A stretch of 64,000 nt of DNA from assembly GCF_030913635.1 (NCBI RefSeq), contig NZ_CP133188.1, positions 2,728,001-2,792,000 on the forward strand, given 5' to 3'. This document shows, one piece after another, positions 1-12,637 of the stretch. The position numbers and the translations under genes were made by a program. The first letter of the stretch is position 1; each line of letters opens with the position of its first letter. This DNA is from Sedimentibacter sp. MB35-C1 (GTDB taxonomy: Bacteria; Bacillota; Clostridia; Tissierellales; Sedimentibacteraceae). The notes beneath the pieces were generated by a model. It did not search any database and was not told where the DNA came from. It worked only from the letters and a program-made list of their open reading frames with translations.

Positions 1-85
1 TGCCGAAGACCGGACTCGAACCGGTACGAATTTGAGGTTCGCAGGATTTTAAGTCCTGTGCGTCTGCCAATTCCGCCACTTCGGC
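1..85 (-). tRNA. tRNA-Leu (anticodon TAA)
   Basis: Read on the minus strand this folds as a class II tRNA with a long variable arm. The 7-bp acceptor stem begins GCCGAAG and closes at the window edge with discriminator A. The anticodon loop contains TAA, reading UUA leucine codons. It is the last gene of the rRNA operon, 13 bases after tRNA-Asn. Any encoded CCA lies outside the window. Confidence 0.95.
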
Positions 86-98
86 TTTGTATCTTTGT

Positions 99-173
99 TG
101 GCTCCGAGGGTGGGGCTCGAACCCACGACCTACCGGTTAACAGCCGGTTGCTCCACCATTGAGCTACCTCGGA
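99..173 (-). tRNA. tRNA-Asn (anticodon GTT)
   Basis: The minus strand gives a complete cloverleaf with acceptor stem TCCGAGG/CCTCGGA, anticodon GTT, a TTCGA T-loop and an encoded 3' CCA. It lies directly after the 5S gene and is cotranscribed with the rRNA operon. Confidence 0.96.
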
Positions 174-176
174 ATA

Positions 177-293
177 ACCCGGCGACGTCTTACTTTCCCA
201 GGCAGTTGCCCGCCAAGTATCATCAGCGCTGAAGAGCTTAACTTCCGTGTTCGAGATGGGTACGGGTGTGTCCTCTTCGCTATTGTCACCAGA
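177..293 (-). rRNA. 5S ribosomal RNA
   Basis: The minus strand carries the conserved 5S core (CCCATCTCGAACACGG, then AGTTAAGC) and the closing terminal stem. The length of about 117 bases is normal. Ends are placed from the terminal helix and may be off by a few bases. It lies between the 23S gene and tRNA-Asn. Confidence 0.93.
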
Positions 294-477
294 TATATAA
301 AAGTTCTTTCAGAACTTTCAAAATCGCATAGGAATTTTTAGATTAGACATTTTTGCGCAGTCTCATTTACCAATTTACTTGCTCCTTGCGTCGCATAAAT
401 TGGGAATTCGTTGCGAATGACCTACCTTCAATTTTTTTCTCCTTTTAGTCGAAAAAATTGGGTTAGGGCATCTTTGA
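294..477 (-). other. 23S-5S spacer with three hairpins
   Basis: No gene is visible here. Three inverted repeats stand out: AAAGTTC/GAACTTT at 302-320, CCAATTTA/TAAATTGG at 370-403, and CAATTTTTTTC/GAAAAAATTG at 429-460. They probably form processing stems in the rRNA precursor. GGTCAAGA beside the 23S 3' end pairs with TCTTGACC at its 5' end, as in an RNase III stem. Confidence 0.55.
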
Positions 478-3538
<3,061 letters not shown>

Positions 3539-3683
3539 TGTTTGTCATTGTTATGTCTTCATAACATTTTTTTTTGGTTAAATTGTATTTATTATTTAAA
3601 ATTTGAATTTAACTAATGTCTTCTCTTTTCATTTTCCTATGCAATTTTCAAAGTTCTGTATCGCTTTAACTTTGTCGTTAAAG

Positions 3684-3759
3684 TGGTGGAGATAAGGAGA
3701 TTCGAACTCCTGACCCCCTGCTTGCAAGGCAGGTGCTCTCCCAGCTGAGCTATACCCCC
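3684..3759 (-). tRNA. tRNA-Ala (anticodon TGC)
   Basis: The minus strand gives a complete cloverleaf beginning GGGGGTATAGCTC, with anticodon TGC and an encoded 3' CCA. It sits in the 16S-23S spacer, a common position for tRNA-Ala. The flanking spacers (3539-3683 and 3760-3880) hold no other gene that I can see; a tRNA-Ile, often its partner, is absent. Confidence 0.96.
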
Positions 3760-3872
3760 ACATTATTTGGTTTTAAAAAGAGCCACTTTATACTGTTAGC
3801 TCAACAGTCTTATTTAAAATACATAATTTTTATTGTTTTTAAATAAGCAATAAAACAGCATAAGTCCTTTAG

Positions 3873-5533
<1,661 letters not shown>

Positions 5534-5673
5534 TTCTTGCTCAAGATAGCGCTTAGCTTATCTTTGTCTTTCTTTACTTTGGTTCTTTAGTTCTTTTTTC
5601 TTTGAACTCTCAAAGGTTTCTTATGCTGTTTTATTGTCTAGGTTCTTCGCTGTTTTTTTGCGACAGCTTGAAT

Positions 5674-5702
5674 ATCTTATCACATCTTGTCGATGCTGTC
5701 AA
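5674..5702 (-). promoter_or_regulatory. rRNA promoter P1 (proximal to 16S)
   Basis: On the minus strand TTGACA (5697-5702) is followed by exactly 17 bases and TAAGAT (5674-5679), then CAAGCTGTC around the expected start. It is the nearest of four similar promoters to 16S. Apart from these promoters the gene-free stretch 5534-6076 shows nothing. Confidence 0.85.
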
Positions 5703-5827
5703 CTGGTAATTTCTTACTGCGTCTTATTGTTAAGTTCAGTTTGCCATCTGCTTTTTTATCGAATATGTACTATCATATTTTAATTTCATATGTATACACA
5801 ACTCGTTTTTCTTGAGACAGCTTTAAT

Positions 5828-5856
5828 AGCTTATCAGTTCAATTTGATTTTGTCAA
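5828..5856 (-). promoter_or_regulatory. rRNA promoter P2
   Basis: TTGACA (5851-5856), a 17-base spacer and TAAGCT (5828-5833) on the minus strand, followed by AAAGCTGTC at the likely start. The spacing equals that of P1 and P3, and the initial transcribed sequence is almost the same. Confidence 0.82.
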
Positions 5857-5909
5857 GAGTTTTTTTCCCAACATTTTTCTTAATTTCTTCATGCTTCGAC
5901 AGCTTTGTT

Positions 5910-5938
5910 AGTTTATCACAATACTGTTTCATTGTCAA
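5910..5938 (-). promoter_or_regulatory. rRNA promoter P3
   Basis: TTGACA (5933-5938), a 17-base spacer and TAAACT (5910-5915), followed by AAAGCTGTCG on the minus strand. P1, P2 and P3 share this start region, which suggests duplication of a promoter unit. Confidence 0.82.
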
Positions 5939-6001
5939 TAAAATTTTTATCTGTTTTAACCTGTCTTTTCATTTTGTTTCAAACGGCTGAAGCACTTTTA
6001 T

Positions 6002-6030
6002 ATTTTAGCTCAACAACTTATTCATGTCAA
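6002..6030 (-). promoter_or_regulatory. rRNA promoter P4 (distal)
   Basis: TTGACA (6025-6030), a 17-base spacer and TAAAAT (6002-6007) on the minus strand. It is the outermost promoter and lacks the AAGCTGTC start motif shared by the other three. Confidence 0.75.
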
Positions 6031-6076
6031 TCCCTTATTTTTCTTTTATACTACTTTTTATTATTACATTTTTCAT

Positions 6077-6122
6077 AAAAAGTACACCTGAAATGCAATT
6101 TTATATTAGCATTTACAGGTGC
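6077..6122 (-). terminator. Terminator after the TPR gene
   Basis: On the minus strand CACCTG(T)AAATGC pairs with GCATTTCAGGTG, 12 bp with one bulge, followed by TACTTTTT. It lies 20 bases after the stop of the TPR gene and just upstream of rRNA promoter P4, insulating the two units. Confidence 0.8.
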
Positions 6123-6142
6123 GTCTGATTATTATCTTATAC

Positions 6143-7279
6143 TTACTTTCTGTACAATTCTTCCTTGATACTTAATGCAACTGAATCATAAGGGTTAATT
6201 TTCAATGCTGTTTGAATGTCTTCCTTAGCTCTGTCCAATTGATTATTATACATTAATGCAACCGCTCTATTGCAAAACACTTCACAATTTCCAGGATCAA
6301 TATTTAATAAATCTGTAAAAATCTCGGCTGCTTCCACATATTTTTTCCTGCAAAGCTTGCACAATCCAAGCTCATTCAATGCATCCTTCTGTTCATGCTC
6401 TAATTTAAGCACATTTTCAAAGTATGTCTCAGCTATATCGTATTGTCCCAGCGCTCTATATGCAAGGCCTATAAAAAACAACAGATTCCACCATGTTCCA
6501 AGTTGTTTGACTAAAGGAAGCAGAAGCTCCAATCCCTCTTCCGGTTTTTCTTTTAATACAAGATTATACCCTTTTTCATAATCAACATACGGCTTTAGCT
6601 GTATTAATTCATTTCTTATTTCATCTATTCTCAAAGGGTCATCCTCGGTTTCCTGGTGCTTATTCCAAATAAGTTCTGCTTTAACATATTGCTGACTTCT
6701 TTTATAGTAAAACCCGAGTTTATAAAGTGATAGTGTAAATTTTTCATCATAGTCGAGGCATTTTTCAAAGTATTTATTTGCTTCTTCTAAAAAAATTTGG
6801 CCTTTCTTCGCTTTATTTTCTTCGTTATATTTCAAGCCCATTTTTTCTAGGGCAGATGCATAGACAAAACAACTTTTTTCATTTTCTTCTAAATTCACCA
6901 ATGCTTTGCCATAGACAACTCCTCTTTCAGATTCTTCTTCATCAAATTTATTTATACAATAAATAATATATGGTTTCAAATCAAAATTAAATTTTTCCAG
7001 CATTTTAATGTACTCATCCATAAGCTCAAAATTAATATCTGAGCCGGCAATATATATAATACCGTCTATGATGTTACTTAGTGTAATGCCGTCTACTTCA
7101 TCCTGTTTCTTAATATCTGCCAAAAGATTTTGTACCCTTACAGGAACAGGCAGTTCTTTGTCTGGGCTATATATATTATTTTTAAATGTTATTGATGCGC
7201 CTTTTTTTATAGTAATAAAAGAAATATCATTTCTTATTTTTTCATAAAACTCTTGAAAAAATTTATCTTTTTTGTTCAT
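6143..7279 (-). CDS. Tetratricopeptide-repeat protein
   Basis: This 378-residue protein has no signal peptide or membrane segment, so it is probably cytoplasmic. The C-terminal half (about 170-375) holds TPR-type helical repeats, such as FFIGLAYRALGQYDIAETYF and CNRAVALMYNNQLDRAKEDI. TPRs are protein-binding scaffolds; no enzymatic motif is seen. The first 130 residues resemble nothing I recognise. The ATG has GGAGG eight bases before it and overlaps the end of the radical SAM gene by 17 bases, so the two are translationally coupled. It is the last gene of a three-gene cluster (9865 to 6143) and may be a partner of the radical SAM protein. The specific role is unknown. Confidence 0.85.
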   Translation of the reverse strand: MNKKDKFFQEFYEKIRNDISFITIKKGASITFKNNIYSPDKELPVPVRVQNLLADIKKQDEVDGITLSNIIDGIIYIAGSDINFELMDEYIKMLEKFNFDLKPYIIYCINKFDEEESERGVVYGKALVNLEENEKSCFVYASALEKMGLKYNEENKAKKGQIFLEEANKYFEKCLDYDEKFTLSLYKLGFYYKRSQQYVKAELIWNKHQETEDDPLRIDEIRNELIQLKPYVDYEKGYNLVLKEKPEEGLELLLPLVKQLGTWWNLLFFIGLAYRALGQYDIAETYFENVLKLEHEQKDALNELGLCKLCRKKYVEAAEIFTDLLNIDPGNCEVFCNRAVALMYNNQLDRAKEDIQTALKINPYDSVALSIKEELYRK

Positions 7280-8990
7280 AGTTCATTTCCTCCAATAGTT
7301 CATTTATTATATACGTATCGCATCTGTTAAAAATATTATCCTTTTCTTTATATACAAATAATGTGGCCTTATTACCTATATCTACTAATCTAAATTCATT
7401 TGCTATTTTTTCCTTTGCCTCTTCTCCAAAATACTTTTCTTTAAATTTATTGTCATATGCCAGCTGCTTTTTTATAATTTTGTATTTGTCTTCCGAATTT
7501 CTATTTAGATAGTCTGGTATATCTTCATAATGATTATTAAGCACATAATCATATTTTAAGCATTCTGTGAATTCATCCGTCAAGTATCTATTATAGTCCA
7601 TATATTCATACAATATTTTATAAAGCTTTTTTCTGCTGTGCGCCATTTTATATAAACTCTGATGTTTCCAGTAAAGGCTAAAATTTTCATAAAATTCAAA
7701 TGCTGATTTAGCAAAATTATTTTTCAGTATATAATTAAGCGATTTTTCAAAATACTTTTCATTGTAATATTTATCAACTAGTTCCTCAATGTTTTTTAGT
7801 TTCAAGAGATCTATAGCAGAAATATACTTCGTGCATATGACTTCATACGGAGATGTTCTTCTGTATCTTATCCCATGTTTTTCAACATCTGAATATATCT
7901 TTGTTCCTTTTAACACTTTTAAAAATCCTAGCTGTATTTTTTCAGCCCTCATTCTATGTATTCCGTCAAATGACTTCTTAAATGTTTCATAGTTTTCATA
8001 CGGAAGCCCTGCTATTAAATCGAGATGAACATGTATGTTTTCACCATTTCTTATGCTGTTAATCACTCGTCTCAGCTTTTCTACATCCATATGCCTGTTT
8101 ATTTCAGCAAGTGTCTCACTATTCAAAGACTGAACACCTATTTCAAACTGAAACATATTGACTGGTACAGTATTAATGTAATGTAAAAATTCGTCATTGA
8201 TGATATCTGCCGTTATTTCAAAATGAATTGTCATGTTATTATTATTGTTTTCAATGATAAATTCCATAATTTCCATTGCTCTTTTATAGTCGGCATTAAA
8301 CGTCCTGTCTACAAATTTTATTTGCCTTGCCTTTGTATCTAAAAGTATCTTTAAATCTTTTTTTACTCTTGCAAGAGAAAAATTTCTTATTCTTTTATCT
8401 ATTGAAGACATGCAAAAGCTACATCTAAAGGGGCACCCTCTAGATGATTCATAATATATAATTTTATCTTTAAAACTTTCTCTTTCTTCATATGGATAAT
8501 TAATTATATCCAAATTCATAATTGGATCTCTTTGTTTGTTTATTACTACATTTCCATTTTCTCTATAAGCAAGCCCATCTATATTTCTAAAACAGGAATT
8601 TTCTTTTTTATATTCAAGCAAAAACTCTCTGAATGTTAACTCACCTTCTCCAAAAATAACATAATCCACATGCGGCTCATTATCCATAAATTTATTAATT
8701 TCAAATGAAACTTCTGGCCCTCCGCACAAAATTTCAACGCCTGTTTTTGCTTCTTTTATTATGTATGCCAATTCTTTTATGTATTCTATATTCCATACAT
8801 ATGTTGAAAAACATATTAAATCCGCATTTGCAGAAAACAACTCATCCAGTATGTATTCTTGCTTTTGGTTAATAGTAAACTCTTTTATTTCCATTTCAAT
8901 TTTATCGTTCTGACAAAATTTCTTCAAGTATCTAACTGCAAGATTAGCATGTATAAATTTTGAATCAAGAGTTATAAGCAAAATTTTCAT
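7263..8990 (-). CDS. B12-binding domain radical SAM protein (DUF4080-like)
   Basis: This 575-residue protein has an N-terminal cobalamin-binding-like Rossmann region (about 1-125, with MKILLITLDS and a GEGE motif). A radical SAM core follows, with cluster cysteines C186, C190 and C193 in RGCPFRCSFC. The C-terminal part looks like the DUF4080 region of clostridial relatives. Such enzymes use a [4Fe-4S] cluster and S-adenosylmethionine for radical chemistry, often methylation; the substrate here is unknown. The classic B12-ligating DxHxxG motif is not evident, so cobalamin binding is uncertain. Its ATG overlaps the upstream stop by four bases (ATGA), behind GAAGGTG. The neighbours are an unknown protein and a TPR protein. 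Confidence 0.85.
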   Translation of the reverse strand: MKILLITLDSKFIHANLAVRYLKKFCQNDKIEMEIKEFTINQKQEYILDELFSANADLICFSTYVWNIEYIKELAYIIKEAKTGVEILCGGPEVSFEINKFMDNEPHVDYVIFGEGELTFREFLLEYKKENSCFRNIDGLAYRENGNVVINKQRDPIMNLDIINYPYEERESFKDKIIYYESSRGCPFRCSFCMSSIDKRIRNFSLARVKKDLKILLDTKARQIKFVDRTFNADYKRAMEIMEFIIENNNNNMTIHFEITADIINDEFLHYINTVPVNMFQFEIGVQSLNSETLAEINRHMDVEKLRRVINSIRNGENIHVHLDLIAGLPYENYETFKKSFDGIHRMRAEKIQLGFLKVLKGTKIYSDVEKHGIRYRRTSPYEVICTKYISAIDLLKLKNIEELVDKYYNEKYFEKSLNYILKNNFAKSAFEFYENFSLYWKHQSLYKMAHSRKKLYKILYEYMDYNRYLTDEFTECLKYDYVLNNHYEDIPDYLNRNSEDKYKIIKKQLAYDNKFKEKYFGEEAKEKIANEFRLVDIGNKATLFVYKEKDNIFNRCDTYIINELLEEMNYEQKR

Positions 8991-9865
8991 ATGTTCACCT
9001 TCATAAGCCCTGACTTATTTCTCAGTATTACTTCATTTTTCCCTCTTTTTATGACCAAGCACTTTCCCAAAAACGGATGAGTGAAGGACGAATATTTCAA
9101 TAATTCTTTAACATCAGGTATGTTGCAATGTGATACTTTAAGCTTTTCAGGATTTATTATTCCCTTTCTCAGTTTATATAAATATGAAGAAAAACTCGAT
9201 AATACGGTTTCTTCACTTGTTTCAGTTTTTATTTTTTCTTCTACATTGAATAGATATTGAAGAGATTTAAATTTATCCATCAGTTCATCCGCCATTAACT
9301 TGTTTTCTGAAAGCATTTTAATTCTTTCTTTTTCAAATTCTATCAAACTGATTTTATTTACTTTCATATTATTATACTTTAAAAAATCTTTAAAAGAAAA
9401 ATTGATCAATCTCTCCCTGCACAGTTCAGTCATATTTTCTATATAATCATCTTTGCTTAAATATTCGAAAATTGCAGATGAGAGAATAATTGTATTTAAT
9501 ATAGCTTTTTTGCTTGAAGAATAAAAAAGCGTCGCCCTAAGTGCTTCATTTAATAATACATCCCATTGTGTGTTGGCTATAATTATGGGCATAATTTTAT
9601 ATTCCAACAGTAAATCATCGCATTCTGAAGGCTTTTTATGTTTATAATAGTACTCTAAATTATCATCATTCCCGTTTTTATAGCATGAGAATAGTTCAAT
9701 TTCTTTTTCATATCTTTCTTTATCAAACATACAGCCAATATTGTCTTCAAATGGCATAAGCGACTTTACTCCTAATATAAATAACTGTAATTTAATATCT
9801 GGAAGTTTGTCACCTGAATTATCTTCGTAGCAAAATTTAAGCAAACCATATATTTTTGACAGCAT
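8987..9865 (-). CDS. Conserved-looking hypothetical protein
   Basis: I do not recognise this 292-residue protein. It appears soluble, mainly helical and rich in Lys, Glu and Leu, with no signal peptide. The last 35 residues contain a short beta-like segment (HPFLGKCLVIKRGKNEVILR). It is the first gene of a tightly coupled set: its stop overlaps the start of the B12/radical SAM gene, which argues for a shared task. The start has AAGGAG seven bases upstream. That SD directly follows the T-run of a terminator hairpin (9876-9909), so expression may depend on read-through or on a promoter inside the upstream gene. Confidence 0.75.
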   Translation of the reverse strand: MLSKIYGLLKFCYEDNSGDKLPDIKLQLFILGVKSLMPFEDNIGCMFDKERYEKEIELFSCYKNGNDDNLEYYYKHKKPSECDDLLLEYKIMPIIIANTQWDVLLNEALRATLFYSSSKKAILNTIILSSAIFEYLSKDDYIENMTELCRERLINFSFKDFLKYNNMKVNKISLIEFEKERIKMLSENKLMADELMDKFKSLQYLFNVEEKIKTETSEETVLSSFSSYLYKLRKGIINPEKLKVSHCNIPDVKELLKYSSFTHPFLGKCLVIKRGKNEVILRNKSGLMKVNI

Positions 9866-9875
9866 TCTTGCTCCT

Positions 9876-9909
9876 TAAAAAAAATAGAATCCACGTAATC
9901 CGTGGTTCT
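9876..9909 (-). terminator. Terminator/attenuator abutting the next gene's SD
   Basis: On the minus strand AGAACCACG pairs with CGTGGATTCT (one bulged A), followed by ATTTTTTTT and then AAGGAGC, the ribosome binding site of the gene starting at 9865. It terminates the lytic transglycosylase transcript, and could act as an attenuator for the following three genes. Confidence 0.7.
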
Positions 9910-9952
9910 ATTATACATTCTTAACTAAAAATAATAAAGTACCTTTTTATTT

Positions 9953-10612
9953 CTATGATTTCTTTTCTGTAGATTCCTGCACATAATTTTTTTCGTATTC
10001 ATATGCGAATTTTAAAACCATGTTCGAATAATCACTGACAGCAGAGTTTTCATTATTGTTATTTTCCATATATTCAATTAGTCCTATTTGTCCTCTGTTA
10101 TAAGCAGTCAATGCCTTATGCATATCATTATTATATAATTCAACCAGATATGCAATCTGTGTAATTGTAAGTTTTAAATTATATCTTGTTTCAAACAGCT
10201 TGTCAGGATCGTAAACATATCCCAAATTCTCTGCAACCGGTTTAGCTGTATTTTCCATAAGTTGTCCAAGTCCTCTTTCCCCTGCCGCACCCTGTGCAAC
10301 TGGATTAAAGTCGCTTTCTCTTTTAATAACCCCAAGCACTATAAAAGGATCTATATTTTTATTTTTACACTCATTAACAAGAAATTCAGAGTCATCATAC
10401 TCAAAGTTTGTTAAGCTGCAAATATATTCGATTAATTCTTTTTGCATCAAGAATGAATTTTTTAAATCATATATCATAGCATGTCTTCTAACTATGTCAA
10501 ATTGATGATCTGACATATCCTCAGCAACAGCAATCATGCTTAAATTCACCATCATAAAATATGATAGTATGCATATAACAAGAAGTACCGCAAAATACTT
10601 TTCGCGCTTCAT
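9953..10612 (-). CDS. Lytic transglycosylase (SLT domain), membrane-anchored
   Basis: This is a 219-residue cell-wall enzyme. Residues 5-30 form an uncleaved signal anchor, so the catalytic domain faces outside. Residues 80-190 match the SLT goose-lysozyme-like fold: VIKRESDFNPVAQG with catalytic Glu99, then GLGQLMENTA and LTAYNRGQIG. Such enzymes cleave the MurNAc-GlcNAc bond of peptidoglycan to give 1,6-anhydro ends. The asparagine after AY, typical of the family, is retained. It is monocistronic, with a promoter at 10641-10669 and a terminator at 9876-9909. Whether it serves wall turnover, sporulation or secretion cannot be told. Confidence 0.9.
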   Translation of the reverse strand: MKREKYFAVLLVICILSYFMMVNLSMIAVAEDMSDHQFDIVRRHAMIYDLKNSFLMQKELIEYICSLTNFEYDDSEFLVNECKNKNIDPFIVLGVIKRESDFNPVAQGAAGERGLGQLMENTAKPVAENLGYVYDPDKLFETRYNLKLTITQIAYLVELYNNDMHKALTAYNRGQIGLIEYMENNNNENSAVSDYSNMVLKFAYEYEKNYVQESTEKKS

Positions 10613-10640
10613 TTTATCACCCTTTCATGTTTGTTAACTA

Positions 10641-10669
10641 ATTATATTTTTACTTTTTACTTAGGTCAA
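10641..10669 (-). promoter_or_regulatory. Promoter of the lytic transglycosylase gene
   Basis: TTGACC (10664-10669), a 17-base spacer and TATAAT (10641-10646) on the minus strand. The start site should lie near 10634, giving a 5' leader of about 20 bases. Confidence 0.75.
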
Positions 10670-10743
10670 CGAAAAAAGATGACATGTATTGTTGAAATGT
10701 GGAGCATTATGACAATACAAGGGCGATTTATAAGAAATCAGTT

Positions 10744-10774
10744 TAAAAAAAGAACAACACTTAGGTTGTTCTTG
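10744..10774 (-). terminator. argS terminator
   Basis: On the minus strand AAGAACAACC/GTTGTTCTT forms a hairpin around a TAAGT loop, followed by TTTTTT. It lies 17 bases beyond the argS stop codon. Confidence 0.85.
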
Positions 10775-10790
10775 AATATTGCTCACTATA

Positions 10791-12497
10791 TTACATTCTC
10801 TCAGGTGTTTCCATGCCTAAAAGTTCCATACCTTTTTTAAGCACCGTATTAACAGACTTAGTCAATAACAGCCTTGCTTTTTTCACTTCAATATCATCAG
10901 TTATTATAGGATTGTCATGATAGAAGCGGTTAAACTCTTGAGCAAGGCCTACAATGTACCTCGTAATGAAGAACGGCTCATACTTATCGTGAGAGCTTAG
11001 TACTGCAGCTTTAAATCCTTCAAGCTTTCTGATTACATTGAAGGCTTCCTTGTCGGTTAAAATAGAGTAATCCACATCATCATTAATTTGTGTTTCACTC
11101 TTGCGAAGAACACTGCATGTTCTCGCATATGTGTACTGTACATATGGTCCTGTTTCTCCCTCAAAGCTCAGTGTTTTTTCCCATGAGAACGTATAATCCT
11201 TTATTCTGTTATTAAATAACTCTTGGAATATTACCGCTCCAATTCCAACCTGCTTTGCAACCTCTTCCTTGTTTTCCAGATCTGAATTTCTTTCATTTAT
11301 TATGTCCATTGTTTTTTCAATTGCCTTATTTAATACATCTTCCAGGAAAACCACGCGTCCCTTACGAGTTGCAAGCGCACCATCCTCTAGGCTTACTGTG
11401 CCGAACATTACATGCACACAATCTTCTGGCCAGTCGTATCCCATTATTTCAATAATTTTTTTCCATTGTTCGAAGTGCAGCTTTTGAGGTGCTCCAACTA
11501 CATATATATTTTTATAAAAATCGTAAGTCTTCTTTCTGTACATTGCAGCTGCAATATCCCTTGTAACATAAAGGGTTGATCCATCACTTTTTTGTATTAC
11601 TGCATCAGTCAATCCATATTGCTGAAGCTCTACTATTTTAGCTCCTTCTGAATCTTTTAAAAGCCCTTTTTCTTCAAGCTCATCCAATACTGCCTGCATC
11701 TTATCCGAATAGAAACTTTCACCTGCATATGAATCAAACTTGATATTCAGCATGTTATAAACTCTGTTGAACTCCTTAAGGCTAACCTCTCTGAACCATG
11801 TCCAGAGTTTTTTCGCCTCCTCGTTTCCGTTCTCCAGCTCTTTAAACCAATACCTTGCTTCATCTCTATATTCAGGATGTGCCTCTATTTCCTGATTGTA
11901 TCTTACATAAAGCTTTAAAAGCTCTTTTATCGGGTCATTCTCAATTGCTTCTACCACTTCAGGAGTTCCCCATTTTTTATATGCTGATATCAGCATTCCG
12001 AATTGAGTGCCATAGTCTCCTAAATGGTTAATTGTAATTGTATTGTATCCTAAATATTTATAAACCTTATAAATAGAGTTTCCTATTATTGTAGTCCTTA
12101 TATGGCCGATGTGAAACGGTTTGGCTATATTTGGAGAAGAAAATTCAACAATGACATTTTTCCCTTCTCCTACGTTTGTACTTCCGTAATTTTCTTTTTC
12201 CTCATACACAAGCTTTAATATTTTTTCGGCAAAATGTTTTTTATCTACGAAAAAATTAACGTAGGGACCAGCGCTTTCAATTTTTTCAAACTCTTCTGTT
12301 GAATTTATTTTGCCTGCGATTTCAGAAGCAATAATTGCAGGAGATTTTCTGTATTTCTTTGCAAATTTAAAACATGGCACAGCATAGTCTCCCATATCCT
12401 GGCTTGGCGGTATCTCAATCATTGCAAGAGCTTCGTCCACAGACAGTTCATTTTCTATAGATGTAAACAATTCAGCTGCTCTAACTTTAAAATCCAT
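10791..12497 (-). CDS. argS: Arginyl-tRNA synthetase
   Basis: This 568-residue class I aminoacyl-tRNA synthetase charges tRNA-Arg with arginine in the cytoplasm. The N-terminal Arg-S additional domain (1-95) precedes the catalytic Rossmann fold with HIGH at 129-132 (FSSPNIAKPFHIGHIRTT). A C-terminal DALR anticodon-binding domain begins near 450 (YVQYTYARTCSVLRK) and ends in MELLGMETPERM, typical of the family. Length is normal. There is no T-box in the roughly 100-base leader, though T-boxes are common for clostridial synthetase genes. It is monocistronic, with a promoter at 12608-12636 and a terminator at 10744-10774. Confidence 0.97.
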   Translation of the reverse strand: MDFKVRAAELFTSIENELSVDEALAMIEIPPSQDMGDYAVPCFKFAKKYRKSPAIIASEIAGKINSTEEFEKIESAGPYVNFFVDKKHFAEKILKLVYEEKENYGSTNVGEGKNVIVEFSSPNIAKPFHIGHIRTTIIGNSIYKVYKYLGYNTITINHLGDYGTQFGMLISAYKKWGTPEVVEAIENDPIKELLKLYVRYNQEIEAHPEYRDEARYWFKELENGNEEAKKLWTWFREVSLKEFNRVYNMLNIKFDSYAGESFYSDKMQAVLDELEEKGLLKDSEGAKIVELQQYGLTDAVIQKSDGSTLYVTRDIAAAMYRKKTYDFYKNIYVVGAPQKLHFEQWKKIIEIMGYDWPEDCVHVMFGTVSLEDGALATRKGRVVFLEDVLNKAIEKTMDIINERNSDLENKEEVAKQVGIGAVIFQELFNNRIKDYTFSWEKTLSFEGETGPYVQYTYARTCSVLRKSETQINDDVDYSILTDKEAFNVIRKLEGFKAAVLSSHDKYEPFFITRYIVGLAQEFNRFYHDNPIITDDIEVKKARLLLTKSVNTVLKKGMELLGMETPERM

Positions 12498-12607
12498 ATC
12501 TATCCTCCATAGGTTCTACCTATTATGTAATAATTTATTTAATACTGCAATCATTTGTTACGCTAAAAAGCTGTAAAGTATCTGTATGTATAGAATTTTA
12601 TTGTTAT

Positions 12608-12636
12608 ATAATAACACGGTAAAATTTATATGTCAA
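12608..12636 (-). promoter_or_regulatory. argS promoter
   Basis: TTGACA (12631-12636), a 17-base spacer and TATTAT (12608-12613) on the minus strand. It begins just after the stop codon of the upstream acetyltransferase gene, so argS can be transcribed separately. The leader of about 100 bases shows no clear riboswitch. Confidence 0.8.
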
Positions 12637-12637
12637 T

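Noticed and set aside
5790-5990. A plus-strand 66-codon frame in the rRNA promoter region
   Set aside because: It runs against the promoter array, has no ribosome site, and contains promoter -10 and -35 boxes. It is chance.
10631-10840. A plus-strand 69-codon frame between the transglycosylase and argS
   Set aside because: It covers the argS terminator and the end of argS, and has no ribosome site.
12498-12607. A possible T-box before argS
   Set aside because: The leader of about 100 bases shows no specifier loop, T-box sequence TGGNACCGCG or terminator pair.
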